Below are positions 37,278 through 45,440 of a stretch of DNA of 64,000 nucleotides, in pieces. Within the stretch, counting starts at the first letter, position 1, and every line of letters starts with the position of its first letter. A program made the position numbers and the translations under genes. The notes beneath the pieces were generated by a model that had not been told where the DNA came from, did no database searches, and worked only from the letters and a program-made list of their open reading frames with translations. The DNA comes from Thermotogaceae bacterium (GTDB lineage Bacteria; Thermotogota; Thermotogae; Thermotogales; Thermotogaceae): the NCBI GenBank assembly GCA_027077795.1, contig JALWTT010000009.1:124001-188000 (forward strand), given 5' to 3'.

Positions 37278-38506
37278 AAGCACCATACTGGATTTTAGGG
37301 TATGAAGTATCCGGAAAACTTGTTGGAAGGAAAACAAGGGATAAATTCAGAGTGAGCGATGTCGCGTTCTACACGATATCTGAGAGTGCTGATTTGGATG
37401 TTTTGGAAAAGTTGAAGGATGCTGCAAGGGGCAAAAAACTATCGCTGATGGAACCAGCTGAAGTCATACCTTACATAGCGGCGGAGCTCAATACATCACT
37501 CAGCCTCACAACACTTTTGAAAAGGATTCAACATTCAATATGCTCGCTTCTTTCGGCGGAGGCTGCGTCCATACTGGTTCACTCTGAAGATCACCTGGAA
37601 TTTTTGGTGACTGAGGGGGGAGCAAGCGGGAGGATCGAATCCATACCGGTTCCGATGGAATCGATAGCCGGAACGATCTTTTTGAAGGAAAAGACGATGA
37701 TTTTCAACGATCTTTCTAAGGACAAAAGGCATTTCAAAGGTGTGGACAAAGCCGCTAAGTTCGTGACGAAGAACATAGTTGGTTCCCCGATATGGACTGG
37801 TGAAAATAAGTTCGGAGTTATAGAGGTTTTGAACAAAGAAAGGGGATTCGGAAAAGAGGATGCGGAAACTCTGGAAAAATTCGCCAGGCTTATAGGCAGG
37901 AAGCTCTACAGCACTATAGCAAATGAAAGGATGAAGAAGCTAATGAAAGAGATCGTGTTGGCGGTGACATCCGTTATAGATAAAAGGGATAGATACACGC
38001 AGGAGCATTCCAGAAATGTGGCTAGAATATCCGTGATGCTAGGGAGAAAGCTCGGTTTGTCCGATAAGGATTTGGAAGATCTCGAAGTATCGGCGATATT
38101 TCACGACATAGGGAAGATAGGGATACCCGATTCCGTTCTTTTAAAGCCTGGGAGACTCACCCCGGATGAGTACAATCTCATAAAAAATCACACGGTTTTT
38201 GGAGCAGAGATACTCTCAAAACTCAAACACGTGACGGAAAATATAATCTCCGGAGCACTTGAGCACCACGAAAGGTTGGATGGAAGTGGCTATCCAAATG
38301 GAAAAAAGGATGGCGATATCTCGCTCTTTGGTAGGATAATAGCCGTTGCTGACGTTTACGATGCCCTCACAGCGAAAAGGGTGTACAAGGAAGAGTGGAG
38401 CAAAGAAAAAGTGTTGGAAATCCTGAGAGGTGATGCCGAGAAGGGAAAATTCGATATGAAGATTGTGGAAAAGCTGGAGGAGCTAGTGAAAGAAGGGGCC
38501 CTATGA
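37274..38506 (+). CDS. GAF-HD-GYP cyclic di-GMP phosphodiesterase
   Basis: 410 residues; GTG start overlapping the FecR gene stop. A GAF domain spans about 75-225 (L-L-S-A-E-A-A-S-I-L-V, F-G-V-I-E-V-L-N-K). HD-GYP at 235-405 is complete: H-S-R-N-V-A-R, I-F-H-D-I-G-K-I-G-I-P, K-N-H-T, L-E-H-H-E-R-L-D-G-S-G-Y-P, V-A-D-V-Y-D-A-L. It should be an active enzyme that links cyclic di-GMP, through a ligand bound to GAF, to the cAMP-producing gene of the same operon. The last codons form the 5' arm of the terminator. Confidence 0.92.
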   Translation: MKAPYWILGYEVSGKLVGRKTRDKFRVSDVAFYTISESADLDVLEKLKDAARGKKLSLMEPAEVIPYIAAELNTSLSLTTLLKRIQHSICSLLSAEAASILVHSEDHLEFLVTEGGASGRIESIPVPMESIAGTIFLKEKTMIFNDLSKDKRHFKGVDKAAKFVTKNIVGSPIWTGENKFGVIEVLNKERGFGKEDAETLEKFARLIGRKLYSTIANERMKKLMKEIVLAVTSVIDKRDRYTQEHSRNVARISVMLGRKLGLSDKDLEDLEVSAIFHDIGKIGIPDSVLLKPGRLTPDEYNLIKNHTVFGAEILSKLKHVTENIISGALEHHERLDGSGYPNGKKDGDISLFGRIIAVADVYDALTAKRVYKEEWSKEKVLEILRGDAEKGKFDMKIVEKLEELVKEGAL

Positions 38507-38518
38507 CGGGCCCCTTTT
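38495..38518 (+). terminator. Terminator of the cyclase/FecR/HD-GYP operon
   Basis: GGGGCCC, loop TATGAC, GGGCCCC, then TTTT. The stem starts inside the last codons of the HD-GYP gene and includes its stop. The minus-strand tRNA-Leu gene ends three bases beyond. Confidence 0.8.
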
Positions 38519-38520
38519 GG

Positions 38521-38606
38521 TGCCGAGGGCGGGACTCGAACCCGCACAGCCTTTAAGGGCCAGCTGATTTTGAGTCAGCCGCGTCTGCCAGTTCCGCCAC
38601 CTCGGC
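38521..38606 (-). tRNA. tRNA-Leu (anticodon CAA)
   Basis: 86-nt class II tRNA on the minus strand. Acceptor GCCGAGG pairs with CCTCGGC, discriminator A. Anticodon arm GCTGA-CTCAAAA-TCAGC gives CAA (reads UUG). A variable arm of the leucine type follows (CTGGCCCTTAAAGGCTG), then GGTTCGAGTCC. No encoded CCA. Confidence 0.95.
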
Positions 38607-38639
38607 TCAGGTGGTATTTTAATACAGGAGGTGATGTCA

Positions 38640-38972
38640 GTGAAGGTGGGTTATTGGGAGGATATCGAGCCTATCGTTTACGATGATGAGAACACCAAGG
38701 CTCTAAAGAGGGTTCTGGTAAAAACGGAGAATTACGTGATGAGGCTCTTCACACTCCCTGTGGGTGGATTTACGCCGTATCATTCACACGATTGGGAGCA
38801 CGGTGTCTTCGTGCTTGAAGGGAAGATAAAGCTCAAAGGTGAAAGTGAAGAGCATATCCTCGAGGAGGGAAACTTCGCTTTTGTTTTTCCAAACGAAATG
38901 CACGGGTTTGAGAACGTGGGGAATTCCGAGGCGAGGTTCATCTGCGTAATACCGTCAAAGGGTGGAGAGTGA
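38640..38972 (+). CDS. Small cupin-domain protein
   Basis: 110 residues, one cupin barrel. Motif 1: P-Y-H-S-H-D-W-E-H-G-V-F-V-L-E-G-K; motif 2: N-F-A-F-V-F-P-N-E-M-H-G-F-E-N. His and Glu residues for one metal are present. GTG 38640 sits six bases after GGAGGTG; the GTG at 38631 and ATG at 38634 overlap that site. Could be a small metal-binding sensor or isomerase; substrate unknown. Confidence 0.82.
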   Translation: MKVGYWEDIEPIVYDDENTKALKRVLVKTENYVMRLFTLPVGGFTPYHSHDWEHGVFVLEGKIKLKGESEEHILEEGNFAFVFPNEMHGFENVGNSEARFICVIPSKGGE

Positions 38973-39010
38973 AAGATGAAATGAAGAGGTGAAAAGTTCT
39001 GAAACATCTC

Positions 39011-39967
39011 ATGCTCGTTTTGCTCACGGTCTCACATTTGGTTTTCAGCCTGTACATATCATTTCAAAATGTTGGGGGTCATCCACTTAGAATGAGGATG
39101 ACCCCTTATGGGTTAGTTGTTATCGATTCTGTGAATGGAGTGGTGAAGCTCCTAGAAAATGGGGTTGTCATATCTCAAATTGATGACTTGCAGTTTCCCG
39201 TGTGGGCAGATGTGTGTTGTGGCGGGATATACATAAGCGAATTGAAAAAAAGTAGAGTTCTTCTTTGGAAAGCCGGGAAGATCGAGAAATGGGTCAGAGT
39301 CCCAAGACCTGAAATGCTTCTGGCAAAAGATGAAAGGATATATGTCTCCAGCGATAACGATGTTTACATATTCGATAAGAACCTGAATCTGTTAAAAAAG
39401 CTGTCTTTTCCGGCTAAATCCGTTTACTTTTCTGTCGATAATAATAGGATAATTCACCTTGAGTACTGGGGAGATCATCCAGACATAACGATAGCGAGTC
39501 TGAAGGGTTCTTACAGAGAATCCATAGATCTCGGTCTCTCAAAACCATTTCAATACGCCAACGTTGACGGGAAGACCTTTGTACTGGATTTTCTTGGAAA
39601 ACTCGCCACTATGGTAGGTGGAGAGAAGAGGATTTTAAGGGTCGGGAGATTCTCATACGGGATGACTTTCAACAGGAAAAACGTGTATGTTTCATCATTG
39701 GTTGAAAGTTTTTTGAGAGAGATAAATGTAAAGACACTCAGGCAGAGATTCATTCGAATTCCTTCACCTGCTGGTGCGATAGAATCCTGCTGTGGATACC
39801 TAGTGGCATGTGGTGTTTTCAAAAATGAGGTGTACATCCTAAAGGATGGCTTGATAAAGACAATAAAAGGGTGTGATTACCCCTTGATGACCGTGAGCGA
39901 TCCACCTTTTGTCTATGTCCTGTGCTCCGACTCCGGAAAGGTTCTCAAGATAGATTTTTCCAGATAG
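39011..39967 (+). CDS. Exported beta-propeller-like protein, function unknown
   Basis: 318 residues from ATG 39011. A signal peptide (L-V-L-L-T-V-S-H-L-V-F-S) begins the protein. An in-frame CTG at 38999 would add M-K-H-L and give a better positive n-region; GAGGTG lies at a normal distance from CTG but too far from the ATG. The rest has repeated strands with G-V-V, V-Y-I-F-D-K-N-L-N-L and F-V-Y-V-L-C-S-D-S patterns, as in six- or seven-bladed propellers. A perfect 10-bp hairpin lies inside at 39075-39105. The end overlaps hutI by 23 bases. Confidence 0.65.
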   Translation: MLVLLTVSHLVFSLYISFQNVGGHPLRMRMTPYGLVVIDSVNGVVKLLENGVVISQIDDLQFPVWADVCCGGIYISELKKSRVLLWKAGKIEKWVRVPRPEMLLAKDERIYVSSDNDVYIFDKNLNLLKKLSFPAKSVYFSVDNNRIIHLEYWGDHPDITIASLKGSYRESIDLGLSKPFQYANVDGKTFVLDFLGKLATMVGGEKRILRVGRFSYGMTFNRKNVYVSSLVESFLREINVKTLRQRFIRIPSPAGAIESCCGYLVACGVFKNEVYILKDGLIKTIKGCDYPLMTVSDPPFVYVLCSDSGKVLKIDFSR

Positions 39968-41141
39968 AGCCCTTCTTTACAACCAAACTTACAATATCAT
40001 GTGACGGAAGATATGGCACAGCTTCAAGATCCGGAACGTTCCATCCGATCATATCGGCGTGCTTTCCCTCTTCCAAGGTTCCAGTTGCTCCCAAGATGCC
40101 GAGAACATACGAACTGTTCAGCGTGAAAGCCGTTAGGGCTTCTTCTGGCGTCATTCTGAGCCTTGAAACGGCTAGGTGCATAACAAACGTTGGATCGTTC
40201 ATCGCATTTGATCCGGGGTTGAAATCCGATGCGAGAGCCACTATAGCACCAGAGTCTATGAGCTTTCTAGCTGGGGCGTACTCTTCACCAAGGTAAAAGC
40301 TCGTTCCAGGCATCATAACGGCTGCGGTATTTGATTTTGCTATGACTTCTATGTCCTCATCGTTTATCTTTAGAAGGTGATCCACGCTCATGGCGCCGAG
40401 TTCTACCCCAAGGACTGTGGCTCCAGTCCTTTTTATCTCGTCAGCATGAATCCTTATTCTGAATCCATTCTCTTTGGCTTTTGATAGGTACCACTTCGCT
40501 TGATCAATCGAATACGCTCCATCATCCACAAAGATGTCAACGACATTCGTGTATTCTTTCACCCTGTCAAAATTCCCCACGAGGTCTTCCAAATACTCCC
40601 AAGGATCCCTTTCTTTTGGGAGAGCGTGTGCTCCGAGGAAAGTCGGATGAACATCAATAGAATGTTTTTCATCCAGCATTTTGAGAGCTTCAAGTTGTTT
40701 CAGCTCTGTTTCAACTTCGAGCCCATAGCCACTTTTCCCTTCAATTGAGGTTGCCCCTCTTCTCATCATCTCGTCCAAAAAGTGGCGGTTGAAATCGATG
40801 AGTTCTTCAAGGCTTGCATCCCTAACCATTTTCACAGTGCTGTGTATTCCACCACCGGTTTTGAGTATGTCCACATATTTTGCACCTTGAGACCTCATGA
40901 CGAACTCCTTTGCCCTGTATCCGTAAAACGGTATGTGGGTGTGACAGTCCACAAAGCCTGGTGTCAACAGGTCGACTTCAGCGACCGTTTCAACGCCAGG
41001 TCTTTCTCTCGATATGTCAAGTATCTTCTCATCGAATATGACGTACACGTTCTCCATGATTTTTACATCTCTCATGCTTTTTCCTCTGAGAGGCTTTTCC
41101 CCAACCGGGGTGACTATTTTTTTGGCGAATACCGCCTTCAT
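39945..41141 (-). CDS. hutI: Imidazolonepropionase
   Basis: 398 residues. Metal site D-C-H-T-H-I-P-F near residue 64, R-x4-F then G-A-K-Y-V-D-I, substrate Glu in K-S-G-Y-G-L, H-A-D-E-I near 240, V-D-H-L near 265, and S-D-F-N-P-G-S near 310, all as in HutI. Hydrolyses imidazolonepropionate to formiminoglutamate. Its start overlaps the stop of the next step's gene, glutamate formimidoyltransferase, so both make one operon. Confidence 0.95.
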   Translation of the reverse strand: MKAVFAKKIVTPVGEKPLRGKSMRDVKIMENVYVIFDEKILDISRERPGVETVAEVDLLTPGFVDCHTHIPFYGYRAKEFVMRSQGAKYVDILKTGGGIHSTVKMVRDASLEELIDFNRHFLDEMMRRGATSIEGKSGYGLEVETELKQLEALKMLDEKHSIDVHPTFLGAHALPKERDPWEYLEDLVGNFDRVKEYTNVVDIFVDDGAYSIDQAKWYLSKAKENGFRIRIHADEIKRTGATVLGVELGAMSVDHLLKINDEDIEVIAKSNTAAVMMPGTSFYLGEEYAPARKLIDSGAIVALASDFNPGSNAMNDPTFVMHLAVSRLRMTPEEALTAFTLNSSYVLGILGATGTLEEGKHADMIGWNVPDLEAVPYLPSHDIVSLVVKKGSIWKNLS

Positions 41142-42061
41142 TCTTTTCCCTCCAAATCCTTGGCAAAGATGTTAAGGACTTTCTGCTCTATAACCCTGTT
41201 TGTATCAAAGTCGTTAACCTGCAGGTACCACATGAAGGAATCGAGAACTGCCTGAAGCGGCACCATTCCTATTATTTCGGATTCAAGGACATTCACTCCG
41301 TATCTCGCGGCTTCCCTTTTTATCGTTTCGAAGACTCTGAAAATCGGGCTTTTCTTGTAGTTCGTGAGGTTCATAGACACCTGGACTACACCCTTCTCCT
41401 TGAGTTCGAGCCCTATGGCTTTCACATACCTGAAACCTCCACTTATGTGCCTGACAGCCCGCGCTATCTTTTTGGCTATGCTCAGATCGCTTGTAGCCAA
41501 ATTCACGTTGTAAGCTATGAGGTATTCCCGTGCTCCAACTGCCACAACACCTGCGGTTGGATGAACCTCATCAGGCCCGAAATCTGGCTTCCAGCTTGGA
41601 TTTTTAATCTTTTCGAAGAAACCTTCAAATTCACCTTTTCTTATGTTTGCAAGGTTCTCCCTCTCTGGTTTCGTTGCGCTTCTTTCATACAGGTAAACTG
41701 GTATCTTCAGCTCTTCTCCTATTCTCTTTCCGAGCTTTTTGGACAGCTCTATACATTCCTCCATAGTGGTGCCCATGACTGGAATGAACGGTACAACATC
41801 TGTCGCGCCCATTCTCGGGTGCTCGCCTTCATGGTGCCTGAGATCTATGAGCTCGGAAGCTTTCTTCACCATATCAAACAAAGCGTCCACTATCTTTTCC
41901 GGAGTTCCTATGAGAGTCACGACCGATCTGTTGTGATCGGCATCCATTGACCAGTCCAGGACCCAAATCCCGTTGTATTTCTCAGCTTCCGCAACGATTG
42001 CTCTAACCACACTTTCTCTTCTTCCCTCACTGAAGTTTGGAACGGACTCGACGAGTTTCAT
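41138..42061 (-). CDS. Glutamate formimidoyltransferase
   Basis: 307 residues, equal to the N-terminal transferase domain of FtcD without the cyclodeaminase part. V-P-N-F-S-E-G-R-R near the start, catalytic His in R-H-H-E-G-E-H-P-R-M-G-A-T-D, and V-G-A-R-E-Y-L-I-A-Y-N-V-N-L match the family. Transfers the formimino group of formiminoglutamate to tetrahydrofolate. A separate cyclodeaminase is not seen here. Co-transcribed with hutI. Confidence 0.95.
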   Translation of the reverse strand: MKLVESVPNFSEGRRESVVRAIVAEAEKYNGIWVLDWSMDADHNRSVVTLIGTPEKIVDALFDMVKKASELIDLRHHEGEHPRMGATDVVPFIPVMGTTMEECIELSKKLGKRIGEELKIPVYLYERSATKPERENLANIRKGEFEGFFEKIKNPSWKPDFGPDEVHPTAGVVAVGAREYLIAYNVNLATSDLSIAKKIARAVRHISGGFRYVKAIGLELKEKGVVQVSMNLTNYKKSPIFRVFETIKREAARYGVNVLESEIIGMVPLQAVLDSFMWYLQVNDFDTNRVIEQKVLNIFAKDLEGKE

Positions 42062-42065
42062 AGAG

Positions 42066-43532
42066 TCACCTCCTTTTGATTCTGAATCGAGCCTTTTTCA
42101 ATATGGTTCTGAATTCGTCTCTGGCTGACCATAAGAGGAAAATGAAAAACAAAGTGCTACCAACGATGATCTTACCAAATCCAGACATATTCCATACAAC
42201 CAGCAAAAGCGCTGTACCGACAACAGTTCTTGAAAGTAGAATCCCCCAAGGGATAAATTCACCAAGTGCCCTTTTGGTGTATAGATATCTTATCACCGTT
42301 GACACGATCGCAACTAGCGATGAGCTGAGGGCTATTCCAGCATGTGCCAGGGGTTTCATCAAGATCCAGTCGAAAAACGCATTTAAAAATATCCCGGTGG
42401 ATGATATATAGAGGATTATTCGCAACCTGTTAGTGGCTATCAGGAATTGATTGATACTGGATGAAATCGGTGCTATGACGGTTAAGAGAGAGTACCCGAT
42501 TATAGCACTTGAGACTAAATGGGTTGACTGAATGGTGAAATTTCCCCTCTCAAGCAGAATCCCTATGAAGAACTCCGGCATGGCTATGAGCCAGAGTACC
42601 AAAGGTAGAATGATCTTCGAAGAAGACTCCGCGGTCTTTCTCATTCTCTCCCTTGCGAGATCCGCTTTCTTGGTTGAAGTGTGTTCTGCGAGTTCTGTAT
42701 AAGCATTTGCAACGAATATTCCAACAAAAGCCTGGAACTGTCCTAAGAGCAACAATGCATAGTTCAAAGACGATATCCTTCCAGATGGGAGCATGGATGC
42801 GAAGGCGTTGTCCACTATTGGATTTATAGATGCTATAGCACTACTTGTGGTTAGAAGCGAAGATCTTTTGAGAGTTTCCGAAACGGTGGAAAATGAGGGT
42901 TTTGATATCTTCATGTGTCTGACAAACAAAACTGCCATCATGAGAACCACGATGAACTGTCCAGTTATGGTTGAGAGTATATACGCTGCTTCACCGAAAT
43001 TCTTGGCAGTCATGACGAGAACTGGGATCGCCACCACGTTGTAAAAGATCATCGAAAAACCATACTGGAAAAAATTTCTAGCTGACCTCATCAGAGACCC
43101 TAAAACTGTCTGAACGGCCATTATTATCATCAACAGCGCGACGTACTTAAGTTTTCTTGCAGCGTACTCGAGGACTTCTTTGGAAAAACCAGGAGCGAAG
43201 AGTTTAACTGTTTGGGATGGAAAGATGAAAAAAATGATCGATATCACGGCGTATATCACCGCTGTCCAGAAAATAGTGTTCCATGCAAGCTCTTTTGCCC
43301 CTTCTTCATCGTGAAGCCTTTTGTCAACATATACTGGAACGAGCGCGCTCGCCAAGGCTCCGGCGAAGAGTGAAACTGCCAGGCTAGCAGGTTTCATCGC
43401 TATGAATACCGCATCGAGCCTCCATGATGTTCCAAAAAGCGATGCTGTGAGAATATTTCTCACAAGGCCGAGTAGCTTCGATATGAGTGTGAAGAGGGAA
43501 ATGTATATGGTTCCAGCTGCGATGCTCTGCAA
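42066..43532 (-). CDS. murJ: MurJ-like lipid II flippase (MviN family)
   Basis: 488 residues, about 14 membrane helices. Start region S-K-L-L-G-L-V-R-N-I-L-T-A, then A-F-V-G-I-F-V-A-N-A (periplasmic mouth) and further MurJ-family helices. Exports lipid II for peptidoglycan synthesis, or an O-antigen unit if it is a Wzx relative. TTG 43532 follows GAGGGGG by eight bases and puts the start where family members begin; ATG 43571 is also in frame but is preceded by no site. Divergent from the S58 peptidase gene. Confidence 0.87.
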   Translation of the reverse strand: MQSIAAGTIYISLFTLISKLLGLVRNILTASLFGTSWRLDAVFIAMKPASLAVSLFAGALASALVPVYVDKRLHDEEGAKELAWNTIFWTAVIYAVISIIFFIFPSQTVKLFAPGFSKEVLEYAARKLKYVALLMIIMAVQTVLGSLMRSARNFFQYGFSMIFYNVVAIPVLVMTAKNFGEAAYILSTITGQFIVVLMMAVLFVRHMKISKPSFSTVSETLKRSSLLTTSSAIASINPIVDNAFASMLPSGRISSLNYALLLLGQFQAFVGIFVANAYTELAEHTSTKKADLARERMRKTAESSSKIILPLVLWLIAMPEFFIGILLERGNFTIQSTHLVSSAIIGYSLLTVIAPISSSINQFLIATNRLRIILYISSTGIFLNAFFDWILMKPLAHAGIALSSSLVAIVSTVIRYLYTKRALGEFIPWGILLSRTVVGTALLLVVWNMSGFGKIIVGSTLFFIFLLWSARDEFRTILKKARFRIKRR

Positions 43533-43584
43533 TCTTTTATCCCCCTCTCTAAAGCCGTAGTATATCAGCATAGGAGGTGATCTT

Positions 43585-44538
43585 GTGAGAGGGGCAGATG
43601 TTCTAGATGATGTAAAGTTCAAGAGGGGGAAATTCAACAAGATAACGGATGTGTCAGGTGTTAGGGTTGGACATTCCACAGTTGTATCGGAGAATCCGCA
43701 CATAAGAACGGGAATCACGGTTGTTATCCCACACGGAGGGTGTGTTTATAGGGATAGAGTTTTCGCGGCTAGGTTCGTTTTGAACGGCTACGGGAAAGCC
43801 ACCGGGTTTGTACAGATAGACGAAACAGGCCTTCTCGAAACGCCGATAGTTCTAACCGGAACGATGAACGTTGGAAAGATGTGGGACTGTACGCTGGAGT
43901 ACATCCTGGAAAGATCCGAAGGTGCTAGGAGTGTAAATCCAGTAGTTCTTGAATGTAATGACACAAGGATGGGCGAGAGTGAGAAAAGGATTATAAATTG
44001 CGAAAATTTCAAGGAGGCTGTTAAAGACGCCAAAGAGGATTTCAAACTCGGGTGTATTGGAGCTGGAGTTGGGATGGTTACATTTGGATACAAAAGTGGA
44101 ATAGGTAGCTCATCCAGAGTAGTCAAAGATCACATCGTAGGAGTTCTGGCAATGCCCAATTTTGGGAACAGGGAAGATCTTGGATCGGTCATTCTGGTCT
44201 TGGCTACAGATGCCCCTCTGATACCAAATCAACTCAGAAGGTTGGCGGTAAGAGCTTCTTTAGCAATTCCCAAAATAGGCGGAAAGGTTAGGCACAGAAG
44301 TGGTGATATGATTTTCGCATTTTCAACAGCCCTTAAAATCCCGAGGAGCGGAAAAGTTCAAGCCGTATACATTCCGGATGACTCAGAGGATTTCCAAGAG
44401 CTCTTAGATGCATCCATAGAAGCGGCTTACGAATCGATAGTGGATTCTCTGGTAAACGGCTGTAACATGACAGGAAGAGATGGGAAGCTCTACAAAAAGA
44501 TAGATGCAGAAGAGCTCTCGAAGAAGCTGAACTTTTAG
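43585..44538 (+). CDS. Peptidase S58 family (DmpA-like aminopeptidase)
   Basis: 317 residues, GTG start after AGGAGGTGAT. Diagnostic blocks: I-T-D-V-S-G-V-R-V-G-H, then F-V-L-N-G-Y-G-K, G-C-I-G-A-G-V-G-M-V-T-F-G-Y-K-S-G-I-G-S-S, V-G-V-L-A-M-P-N-F-G and T-D-A-P-L-I-P-N-Q-L-R-R-L. Family members mature by self-cleavage and act as L-aminopeptidase/D-esterase or beta-aminopeptidase. Confidence 0.87.
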   Translation: MRGADVLDDVKFKRGKFNKITDVSGVRVGHSTVVSENPHIRTGITVVIPHGGCVYRDRVFAARFVLNGYGKATGFVQIDETGLLETPIVLTGTMNVGKMWDCTLEYILERSEGARSVNPVVLECNDTRMGESEKRIINCENFKEAVKDAKEDFKLGCIGAGVGMVTFGYKSGIGSSSRVVKDHIVGVLAMPNFGNREDLGSVILVLATDAPLIPNQLRRLAVRASLAIPKIGGKVRHRSGDMIFAFSTALKIPRSGKVQAVYIPDDSEDFQELLDASIEAAYESIVDSLVNGCNMTGRDGKLYKKIDAEELSKKLNF

Positions 44539-44571
44539 TGTGAAATTTCGGTCTAAATCGCAAAAAAGAGT

Positions 44572-44577
44572 TATAAT
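44572..44577 (+). promoter_or_regulatory. Candidate -10 box of the flagellin gene
   Basis: A perfect TATAAT, 32 bases before the flagellin ATG, with GGGGGG six bases before that ATG. No good -35 is found at 16-18 bases, and no clear sigma-28 pair either, apart from a TAAA at 44554. Weak call. Confidence 0.35.
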
Positions 44578-44609
44578 GATGATAGCTCCCACGGAAGGGG
44601 GGATGAAAT

Positions 44610-45440
44610 ATGAGGATAAACAACCTAAACGGGATGTGGGCCTGGACGAATTTGAGCCATGTGAACAACTCCATGATGAATGTTATGGAGCAGCTTTCCA
44701 CAGCTAGAAGGATTCCAAGAGCAGCTCACGATGCTGCAGGTCTTGCCATAGCAAGCAGATTGAGATCTCAAGTTGAGGGATATACACGAGCGCTTGACAA
44801 CGCTCAATACGGGATCAATCTTCTCAGCACAGCTGAAGGTGGGATGAACGCCATCCAAGAGAACTTGCAAAGGATGAGGGAGCTAGCCGTTCGAGCTGCA
44901 AGCGGAACTCTCACAGACGCGGACAGAGCAGCCCTTCAGGAGGAATTCAACCAGCTCCGCCAGGGGATCGCGGAAACGGTTAGGAACACGCAGTACAACG
45001 GTCAGAACCCGCTAGAAGGCTTCAGAGGAGAGTTCCAAACTGGTGCGAATGAAGGTCAAACCGAGAATGTCGAGATTCCCAACCTCAATCCAGAAAACCT
45101 GGAAGCTAATGTCAACGAAAATCGGATGAATTTGAACAATCTAAACATAGGAACAGCTGAGGGTGCAAATCAAGCCGTTCAAGCACTCAATCAGATGATC
45201 AATCAGGTTTCCCGGGCTAGGGCAAATGTCGGAGCCCATGTCAACAGATTGGAAGCCGGGGTTAGGAACATGGCGAGCGCCATGATCAATCTCACCAGAG
45301 CCCAGAACAACATAGAGAGCCTGGATATGGCAAGAGGGGTTATGGAGCAAACTAGGTTGATGCTCCTTTCCAGATTCACGACAGGCGTTCTAGCTCAGTC
45401 AAACGCCAACGCAACACAAGTTCTAAGACTACTTGGATGA
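44610..45440 (+). CDS. fliC: Flagellin
   Basis: 276 residues, small for the family: the conserved D0/D1 ends are present and the surface-exposed D2/D3 part is nearly absent. N-terminal R-I-N-N-L, H-D-A-A-G-L-A-I-A-S-R-L-R-S-Q and G-I-N-L-L-S-T-A-E-G-G; C-terminal R-A-N-V-G-A-H-V-N-R-L and S-N-A-N-A-T-Q-V-L-R-L-L. The usual leucine-rich tail is kept. It polymerises into the filament. Followed without a gap by an exported PLD-like gene. Confidence 0.93.
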   Translation: MRINNLNGMWAWTNLSHVNNSMMNVMEQLSTARRIPRAAHDAAGLAIASRLRSQVEGYTRALDNAQYGINLLSTAEGGMNAIQENLQRMRELAVRAASGTLTDADRAALQEEFNQLRQGIAETVRNTQYNGQNPLEGFRGEFQTGANEGQTENVEIPNLNPENLEANVNENRMNLNNLNIGTAEGANQAVQALNQMINQVSRARANVGAHVNRLEAGVRNMASAMINLTRAQNNIESLDMARGVMEQTRLMLLSRFTTGVLAQSNANATQVLRLLG

